NCBI GenBank assembly: GCA_947631405.1
Contig: CANRLC010000025.1
Location: 1-33,258, forward strand
Direction of reading: 5' to 3'
Length of the DNA: 33,258 nucleotides
Origin: an uncultured Clostridia bacterium
GTDB taxonomy: Bacteria > Bacillota > Clostridia > Christensenellales > Aristaeellaceae
Numbering within the stretch: position 1 is the stretch's first letter; each line of letters starts with the position of its first letter. A model generated the notes under the pieces. That model worked only from the letters and a program-made list of their open reading frames with translations, was not told the origin of the DNA and did no database searches. The translations under genes and the position numbers were made by a program. Below are positions 17,548-25,700 of the stretch, one piece after another.

Positions 17548-18084
17548 ATGGCTGATCTGATGATGAACGAGGAGATCCGTGACCGCGAGGTGCGCGTCAT
17601 CGACCAGAACGGCGCTCAGCTCGGCGTGCAGCCGATCCGCGCGGCGCTCGAGCTGGCCGAGCAGGCCGGGCTTGATCTGGTGAAGATCGTGCCGACCGCA
17701 AAGCCGCCCGTCTGCAAGCTGATGGACTATGACAAGTACCGCTACGAGCAGGCCAAGAGGGAACGCGAGATCCGCAGAAATCAAAAGGTCGTCTCCATCA
17801 AGGAGGTGCAGCTCTCCGCCACGATCGCCGAGAACGACGTGCAGACCAAGGCGAAGGCTGCGATCCGCTTCCTTCAAGGCGGAGACAAGGTCAAGGTCTC
17901 GATTCGCTTCCGCGGCAGGCAGATCACCCACCAGGAGATCGGCCTCGCCGTGATGCAGGACTTCGTAGAGCGCGTGAAGGACGTGGCCGTCGTGGAGCGC
18001 AAGCCCCTCGTCGAGGGCCGCCACATGATCATGATCCTCGCGCCCAAGGACCCCAACAAGGAAGCCAAACAGGCGAAAGAATAA
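17548..18084 (+). CDS. infC: Translation initiation factor IF-3
   Basis: Binds the 30S subunit and checks start-codon selection. The 178-residue product has the N-domain MNEEIRDREVRVIDQNGAQLGV and DLVKIVPTAKPPVCKLMDY, a Lys/Arg-rich linker, and the C-domain with IRFRGRQITHQEIGL and ending in PKDPNKEAKQ. The start is uncertain: the ATG at 17548 is used here, but the only good ribosome binding site, GGAGG at 17528-17532, is 15 nt away from it. An in-frame ATC at 17536 lies only 3 nt after that site, and infC genes are known for non-canonical starts. The first gene of a three-gene ribosomal operon. Confidence 0.95.
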   Translation: MADLMMNEEIRDREVRVIDQNGAQLGVQPIRAALELAEQAGLDLVKIVPTAKPPVCKLMDYDKYRYEQAKREREIRRNQKVVSIKEVQLSATIAENDVQTKAKAAIRFLQGGDKVKVSIRFRGRQITHQEIGLAVMQDFVERVKDVAVVERKPLVEGRHMIMILAPKDPNKEAKQAKE

Positions 18085-18108
18085 CCACCCGGAGAGGAGG
18101 ACATCCCC

Positions 18109-18306
18109 ATGCCCAAGCAAAAGACCCACCGCGGCGCCGCAAAGCGCCTCAGCCTCACCAGCGGCGGCCTCGTCAAGCGCGCCAAGGCGTTCAAGCGCCA
18201 CATCCTCAACAAGAAGAGCCGCAAGACGAAGCGCAATCTTCGCCGCACCGCGTATGTCTCCGAGAGCTACGCCGGAACGATGAAGAAGCTCATCCCGTAC
18301 AAGTAA
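18109..18306 (+). CDS. rpmI: 50S ribosomal protein L35
   Basis: Basic 65-residue ribosomal protein with the family pattern [13 protein letters not shown], then [15 protein letters not shown] and the C-terminal MKKLIPYK. The start follows GGAGAGGAGG. It lies between infC and rplT in the standard order. Confidence 0.97.
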   Translation: MPKQKTHRGAAKRLSLTSGGLVKRAKAFKRHILNKKSRKTKRNLRRTAYVSESYAGTMKKLIPYK

Positions 18307-18338
18307 GCCGCTGGAAGAGCAAGGAGGTTTGAAGCAAC

Positions 18339-18689
18339 ATGGCAAGAATCAAAGGGGCCGTCAACGCCCATAAGAAGCGCAGAAAGGTTCTCAAGCAGGC
18401 GAAGGGCTACTACGGCGCGAAGTCCAAGCAGTACCGTGCCGCGAAAGAGCAGGTCATGCGCTCGCTGCGCTATGCGTACATCGGTCGCAAGCTGCGCAAG
18501 CGCGACTTCCGCTCGCTGTGGATCACGCGCATCAACGCGGCCGCCCGCATGAACGGCCTGTCCTACTCGCGCTTCATGAGCGGCCTCAAGAAGGCCGGGA
18601 TCGACCTGAACCGCAAGGTGCTGGCCGATCTGGCGGTGAACGACGCCGCAGTATTCGCGAAGCTCGTGGAGATCGCCAAGAAGGCGTAA
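18339..18689 (+). CDS. rplT: 50S ribosomal protein L20
   Basis: 116-residue 23S rRNA-binding assembly protein: [37 protein letters not shown], then [14 protein letters not shown] and [16 protein letters not shown]. It is the likely autoregulator of the operon through the infC leader. The start follows AAGGAGGTT, and a terminator comes directly after the stop. Confidence 0.97.
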   Translation: MARIKGAVNAHKKRRKVLKQAKGYYGAKSKQYRAAKEQVMRSLRYAYIGRKLRKRDFRSLWITRINAAARMNGLSYSRFMSGLKKAGIDLNRKVLADLAVNDAAVFAKLVEIAKKA

Positions 18690-18700
18690 GAAAAAGCCAG

Positions 18701-18733
18701 AACCCGCCGGGGACAAGCTCTCCGGCGGGTTTT
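18701..18733 (+). terminator. Rho-independent terminator after rplT
   Basis: ACCCGCCGG (18702-18710) pairs with CCGGCGGGT (18722-18730), with weaker pairs inside, followed by TTT. Confidence 0.88.
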
Positions 18734-18837
18734 GTCTACTCTGTAAAACGTCCCAGTCTGCGACCAATGGGTACACGCCTTGACGGGGGTGTAGGGGCCT
18801 GTATGGTTTGAAGGGGCGCTACATAGGGTAGGGGGAT

Positions 18838-19128
18838 AGGGAAGCGCGCGAGAAGCGCCACAGGCCGACGGCCACGGGCGCAAAAGCTTGGGGATTAAAA
18901 AAGCGCTTTGGAGGTGGAGGCGGGCACAGGCCGCCGCAACAGCGTGGGAAATAAGAGAGCGCTTCGGAGGTGGGGGCGGGCACGGCCCGCCGCAGGCCGC
19001 GGCCACGGGCGCAACAGCTTGGGGAATAAGAGAGCGCTTCGGAAGTGGAAACGGCCACAGGCCGCCGCAACAGCGTGGGAAATAAGAGAGCGCTTCGGAG
19101 ATGGAGGCGGGCACAGCCCGCCGCCGAC
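18838..19128. repeat. Imperfect intergenic repeat array, 131-bp period
   Basis: The core AGCGCTT within (A)ATAAGAGAGCGCTTCGGA recurs at 18902, 18959, 19033 and 19089, with a decayed copy near 18854. Spacings alternate between about 57 and 74 bp, so copies 1/3 and 2/4 are each about 131 bp apart. Each unit holds a GGCGGGCAC...CCGCCGC stretch that can fold. Units end alternately in GCAACAGCGTGGG or CGCAACAGCTTGGG. No convincing coding potential: open frames shift between units. Confidence 0.85.
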
Positions 19129-19173
19129 TGTCAAAAGGAGCAGAAAATAATTGTTAAGATTTGCTTTTTGAAG

Positions 19174-19202
19174 TTGACAAGGGCGCACAGGCGTGGTAGA
19201 AT
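19174..19202 (+). promoter_or_regulatory. Sigma-A promoter of the adhesin operon
   Basis: TTGACA (19174-19179) and TAGAAT (19197-19202) are separated by 17 bp in a short A+T-rich stretch. It lies about 520 bp upstream of the adhesin start. Confidence 0.78.
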
Positions 19203-19208
19203 ATCCCA

Positions 19209-19721
19209 TAGAATTAAGGTGGGTGGATTCTCTGAAGAAGTAATTATATAAAAATATACAATTCTTCAGAGAGGCCCCAAAACAGACCGACCGAAAGGAG
19301 GGTGAAGCGACGGACGTGGACATGAGCTGTCAAAGTGCGAAGAAATCCTGCTGTCGCTTGACTTTCTTCGACAGGAGGCCGCGAACAGACCAAGGTCTGT
19401 TCGGAACGGGGCCGGGAAGATCTCCCGCGTGGGACGACGGCCCGTCCCCGGATCTATCCTCCGGGTTCCCGGCGGCGCGAACGACGCGCGGCATATGAGG
19501 TTCCCCGGGAAAGGCTGCCAGCGCCAAAGCTGAGCCAACGCAGACCATCGGTCTGGGCACGATTGATGGAACCCCTCATCCCGTCGCTGACGCGACAACG
19601 GCATCCCGAACGGCGGCGCGCCGTTCCATCCCAAGCCCGCGCGCGGCGCGGCATTCCAACAGCAACGCAATCGACCGATCATAAACCGACACAACATCAC
19701 GACACAAGGAGGAACCGAGCT
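19209..19721 (+). promoter_or_regulatory. Long structured 5' leader of the adhesin operon
   Basis: About 510 nt between promoter and ribosome binding site with no convincing gene but many strong hairpins. An 11-bp perfect stem (19229-19239 with 19262-19272) has an A+T-rich loop. CTGTC plus GAAGAAA (19327-19345) pairs with TTTCTTCGACAG (19363-19374) with one bulge. Others are GAACAGACC/GGTCTGTTC (19383-19402), GGGACG/CGTCCC (19431-19448), TTCCCGG/CCGGGAA (19466-19511), CAGACC/GGTCTG (19541-19555) and GAACGGC/GCCGTTC (19608-19626). I could not match it to a known riboswitch class. No T-run terminator is present, so translational control or RNA stability is more likely than attenuation. Confidence 0.6.
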
Positions 19722-22700
19722 ATGAAGAAATGGGTTTCCACGCTGTTATCCATTCTGCTTCTGCTCAACAACTTCGTCACCCCCATTTCCGCCATCGCGG
19801 AAACGACGGCTGACGAGCAGCAGACGCCCGTCGTCGAGACGCTCGACGGCGAGGAAGATGCGTCAATCCCCGAGGAGACCGGGTCGGATGCGCCCGACGA
19901 AGAGGATGACGCACCCGCCGTCGTGCTCATCGACGGCATCGACGTCATCGAAGAGCTGGACGGGAACGGCGATTCCGCCGACGAGACCGTCCAGACAGGC
20001 GAGGAGAGCGAAGACGAAGGCGACGCTTCCAATTATAGCGCGTTCGTTTCCGGCTACGCCTATACCGCCGCGAGCTGCGACGTGTATGACAACTTCGATC
20101 TCGCCGACGACGAGCTGGCCGCCCATGTGATGGGCACCCTCGAAGCCGGGCAGCTCGTTTACGCCATCGATCGCTACGGCGACGGCGTCTCCGACGACGA
20201 CTGGATGCGCATCGCGTTCGCCGTCGAGCAGGACGGCGTGATCGACTTCGCGCAGGTCTACGTTCCGGTCAGCAGCCTGAACGCCGTGCCCGCCGAGGAG
20301 ACCGACGCGCTGAAGGCCGAGCTGGCCGCCGCCGACAACGCCGCCAGCTTTGACGGCAAGCCGCTCACCCCCGCCGCTTTCTCGCTGAAGATCGCCGCCC
20401 CCGCGGCCGACGACCAGCAGGCGGACGAGGAGGAGGAGGAGGATACCTCCGGCGACGTTCCCGCGCCGCTGCCGCCCGTGGCGACGGTGTATGAATTCGC
20501 CTGCGGCCTCGAGGCCCACACCCATACCGAGGCCTGCTACAACGAGGCCGGAGAACCGACCTGCGGTCTGGTCGAGCATGTTCACGACGCGAACTGCCTC
20601 GCCGCCGCGCAGTTTGAGCAGCCCGAAGAGCAGCCCGACTATCACTGGGAAGAGGAAGAGCCGACCCAGTCCGAGGAGACGGCTGAGCCGATCACCGAGC
20701 TGCAGACCCAGTGCGGAAACAGCATCATCACGCTGACCGCCGACCCGGGCGTCATCCCCGACGGCGCGGAGCTGGTCGCGTACCCCGTGGACGATCCGCA
20801 TGTGATGATCAGCATCTTCCAAGCGGTTCCCGCGGGCATGGATCTTGAATCCTATGCCGCCTACGACATCAAGCTGCTGGTGGACGGCGAAGAGGTCGAG
20901 CCGAGCGATGACGTTCATGTGGAGATCACCAACGCGATCTCGACCGTGAGCCTGTTCAGCGCGAACGTGAACGAAAAGCAGACCGTGGTCTTCCACATCA
21001 GCGACGAGGGCGCGATCCCGATGACCGGGCTTCGCGACGTGACCTCGACCGTTCGCTTCGATGCGCCGCACTTCTCCATCTACGCGGTGGCGGTGTTCAC
21101 GCTCAAGACGGTGGATGGCACGCAGAATGGCGAACGCGTCAAGCTTCCTCCTATTGAGGAGTATTATCAGACGAAGACCAAGAACGGCCATATCAAGGTC
21201 ACCATTGATGGTCATGAGGAGGACATCGACCTCAATTCTCCGGCGTTTGACTTCCACATCTTTGCCGACGAGGCTTCGCTGAACCAGCACACCAATGGTA
21301 ACGTTGCCGCCAATGTGCTGCACGGCAACGGCATAAACTTTGGCAACAATCAATACAAGAATAGCGGCTTCGATCAAGAGGTTTACATTGGCGAACGCGC
21401 CGACGGACTTGGCAGTATTGCGGGTGGCGGTCGAGTCATCATTGGCAGCACTGTGTATTGGACGGAGGTCGATAACGGGAACCATGTGGCGATTGGCACC
21501 GCAGCGGTCGCTTATCAGGATGGTAAGCCCGGCTATTGGAAGGACGGCCAATGGGTTGAGATTACTGACTGGAGCACCTATAAACAGGCTTCTGATAGAA
21601 TGTACACGAACGACGTTTATCAGGAGCAGGCAGGTTATGGGCGATACCTCGACATCGAGGCAGAACTTGGCAAGCTGTCTGATACTTCCAAGAAGCTTGC
21701 AAACGCCACAGTGACTGATGGCGTAAAGGTTGAGCAAGACGGCACGGATACCTTCCGGCACAAAATCGACACAAAGGGCAAGGGCGACGTCGTCATCGTT
21801 GATATCGTCGCCAGCAAGTACACGACTACCGACATCTTCAATGTCTGGACTGAGCCGGGCCAGACGGTTGTCATCAACGTCGATGTGACGAACATGAAGG
21901 ATCTGTCCCAGTGGGAGTCGCATCTCAACGGTTTGGGCAACGCCGAAAACTCGATCTACTACGACTGCAACCTCATCTGGAACTTCTACACGAAGGACGC
22001 CGCGAACAATAAGGTACCGTGCGCCGACGAACTCAAAGTTGGCAGCGGCAACGGCTTCTTTGGCACCGTCCTTGCGCCGGATTCCGATCTGGTCAGCTAT
22101 GGCGCTATCAACGGTACCGTCATCGGCAAGAAGACCCATCAGAACGGCAACGAGTCTCACCAGATGTTCTTCCACACCGGCAACTCTGCGCGGTACACGG
22201 TCAACAAGCAGTTGATCGACGACCCCAGCGCCGGGAAGAAGACCTTCTACTTCGCGCTGTTCTACGATAAGGAAGGCACGAACCGCGTCAAGGATTCGCC
22301 TGTCGTGGCGGTGGATGTCATGCCGGGCGAGACGGCGGGTGCGTACTTCTACGATCTCGACGAGCAGTACTACGTCTTTGAGACGGACGCGTCCGGCAAC
22401 CGCATTACCGGCGGCAACTACGCTATCGGCGGCAACGGCGGTACGCTGGGCGGAAGCAAGACGGAGACCACGATCGTCAACAGCCACAAGGCCGCTTATG
22501 CGCCGCAGGTACACAAGACGGTCATCGGCGCGGTTGACCCGAACAAGGTGTTTGAGTTCGTGCTGACGGACGGCAAGGGCTACACAGACACCGCGGAGGT
22601 AAAGGGCGCCGGTACGGCGAGCTTCAAGACGATCGAATACGACACGGACGGCACATACACATATACGATCAAAGAGACCGCTGGAGACGACGACGGCATC

Positions 22701-25700
22701 ACCTACGATCGGGGCACATGGACTGTGACCGTTAAGGTCGCTAAGAATGACGGCAAGCTTAGCATCGCGAGCGTGAATTACGCGTACAGCGCGCCTGACA
22801 GTGAGCACACGGCGAGCGACTATGCTGAGTTCGTCAACAGGGGGCCGGAGAAGGACGAGGCGAGCTTCGAGCCGAAGGTCGAGAAGATCGTCGAGGCTGC
22901 GCCGGGCAGCGCCATTCCGGACGAATTCAGCGCGAAGTTTGACTTCACGTTGACGCTGACGGCGGCTAAGCCTGAGAGCGGCGTCGATATGAAGATCGGC
23001 GACACGAAAGAGACGTTTGTGACTTGGACAAAGGACGGCCCCAATGAGGCGGCGACCTTCGGCGAGGTCAAGTTCACGGAGGCCGGCGAGTACACCTTCG
23101 AGATCAAGGAGAAGAAAGGCGACGTTAAGAACGTCACCTACAACACCGATCCGCAGACGATCACGGTCAAGGTCGAATCCAAGGATGGCAAGCTGACCGC
23201 GACTGCGGACCCGGTCAGCGCGAAGGTGACGGTCACGAACACCTACGAGGAGCAGAAGGCTTACTTCACGCCGGGCGTGGAGAAGGTCGTTACCGGCCCT
23301 GTGCGTGACGACGAGAAGAATAAGACGTTCACGTTCGACCTGACCTGCGAACCGAAGACCGGTGTGACGCTTGGCAACACTCATGTCGTGGTGAACGAAT
23401 ACGACAAGGTATTCAACTTCGGCGAAGTGACGTTCACGCAGGAGGGCGAATACACCTTCACGATCACTGAGGTGAAGCCCAATCCTGTTCCCAAGGGCTG
23501 GACTTATGCCGAGCCGCAGACGATCACGGTCGTCGTGGCGCCGGGCAAGGACGGCAAGCTCGAGGCCAAGGTGAAGGACGACGGCGTCGCCTATGTGACG
23601 GCGGTGAACACCTACGAGCGTGCGGACGGCAGCCTCACGTTGAAGGTGAAGAAGAACGTGACCGGCCCCGTGAGCAAGGCTGACGAGGATAAGGAGTTCA
23701 CGTTCGAGCTGACGGCGGATGCCAGCAATCCTGCCGGCGCGACGCTGCCTGACAATACCACGGTTACGGTGACCGCGAAGGACGACGCGAAGGCTTTCGG
23801 CGACATTGAGTTCACCGAGCCGGGCGTGTATAAGTTCACGATCACTGAGGTGAAGCCCGAGCCTGTTCCCAATGGCTGGACATACGCCGAGCCGCAGACG
23901 GTGACGGTTGAAGTGACGGACGTTGGCGGCAAGCTCGCGACGAACTACACTGACGACACCTACACCGTGACGGCGGTGAACACCTACGGCCACGAAGACG
24001 GCGGCTTTGAGCTGGGCGTGAAGAAGAGCATCACCGGCCCCGTGAGCGCGGACGCGAAGGATAAGACGTTCAAGTTCACGTTGAGCGCTGTTGATGGCAA
24101 TCCTGCCGGCGCGACGCTGACCGGGCAGACCACCTTGGAGGTAACGGCGGACGGACAGCCTGCGTACTTCGGCGGCATCGAGTTCACGGAGGCGGGAACG
24201 TACAAGTTCACGCTCGCCGAGGATAAGACTGGCGAGACCGCTGGCTGGGATTACTTCGACGACAAGACCATCACGGTTGAAGTAAAGGACGTTGACGGAA
24301 AGCTCGTTGCCACAGCTGACGGTCAGGCTTCCCCGTATGTCGTGACGGCGGTGAACGACTACGAGCGTGCAGACGGCAGCCTCACGTTGAAGGTGAAGAA
24401 GAACGTGACCGGCCCCGTGAGCAAGGCTGACGAGGATAAGACGTTCACGTTTGAGCTGAAGGCGGACGCCAACAATCCTGCGGGCGCGACGCTGCCCGAC
24501 AATACCACCGTTACAGTGACCGCGAAGGACGACGCGAAGGCTTTCGGCGACATTGAGTTCACCGAGCCGGGCGTGTATACGTTCACGATCACCGAGGATA
24601 AGACCGGCGAGACCGATGGCTGGCATTACTTCGAGGGTGAGACCATCACGGTCGAAGTGACGGACGTTGGCGGCAAGCTCGCGACGAACTACACTGACGA
24701 CACCTACACCGTGACGGCGGTGAACACCTACACGACGACGGAAGCCAGCTTCACGCCGAGCGTGGAGAAGGTTGTCACCGGCACAGCCCCGACGAAGACG
24801 TTCACCTTCCAGTTGAAGGACGAGAACGGCAACGTGCTCGGCACGGCGACGGTGAACGGCGAAGGCACGGCGAGCTTTGAGCCGCTGACCTACGCGACGA
24901 CGGGTACGTTCAACTACACCGTGAGCGAGGTTGCGGGCGACGATGCCGGATTCACCTACGACACGACGGTCTACAATCTGGCCGTGACCGTTGAGGATGT
25001 GGGCGGCAAGCTTGAGGCGACGGGCGTCTACAACGCAGACCCGGCGATCAAGGCTGCGAAGTTCACGAACGAGTACACGACGAAGGAAGCGACGGCTGAC
25101 TTCCCGTTCGTGAAGACGATGCAGGGCCGCGACTTCCAGACGGGCGACAGCTTCACCTTCACCCTGAAGGCGCTCACGAATCCCGCGCCGCTGCCTGAGA
25201 AGACCAGCGTGACGCTGGAGCCGACGGAAGGCCATGAGATCGGCGGCACGTTCGGCACGGCCACCTACACCGCTGTGGGTGGGTACGACTACACGATCAC
25301 CGAGGAGAAGGGCACGGCTAAGGGCGTCACCTATGATGGAACGACTTGGCGCGTACATGTGGAAGTGACGGACAACGGCGAAGGCCAGCTCGTCGCGACC
25401 ACGACCTTCAACGACAAGGAATCCGAGGTGGGCGCGCAGTTCACCAACACCTACACCTACTCCGACGACCCGACCATCCAGCCGGGCGTGAGGAAGACGC
25501 TTGACATCGTCGGCGGCGACAAGGCGCCGGAGGATCTGACGTTCACCTTCACGCTGACGGACGAGAACGAAGACTCCACCGGCATGGTGATGCCGCAGCA
25601 GACGGAGATCACCGTCAAGGCGACCGAGCTTGTGGACAACAAGGACTGGACGGAGAAGTTCGGCGAGATCGCCTTCCACAAGGCTGGAACGTACACCTTC

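Noticed and set aside
18779-18808. Promoter TTGACG with TATGGT
   Set aside because: The spacing is 16 bp, the -10 box is poor, and there is no gene directly downstream.
18838-19128. CRISPR array
   Set aside because: The whole unit is repeated, spacers are not unique, spacing is irregular, and no cas genes are near.
18563-19323. Several minus-strand frames with repeated PKRSLI-like peptides
   Set aside because: They arise from the intergenic repeat array; the repeat spacing is not a multiple of three throughout, and no start site is supported.
19316-19498. Cys-containing leader peptide of about 60 residues before the adhesin
   Set aside because: The possible GTG/ATG starts are badly spaced from AGGAGGG at about 19296, and the frame runs through several strong hairpins. 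Kept only as a remote possibility.
19466-19560. Cyclic-di-GMP riboswitch in the adhesin leader
   Set aside because: A GCCAAAGC stretch near 19523 recalls part of the class I consensus, but the neighbouring conserved GGCAAACC and GGUAGGUAGCGGGG-type elements are missing.
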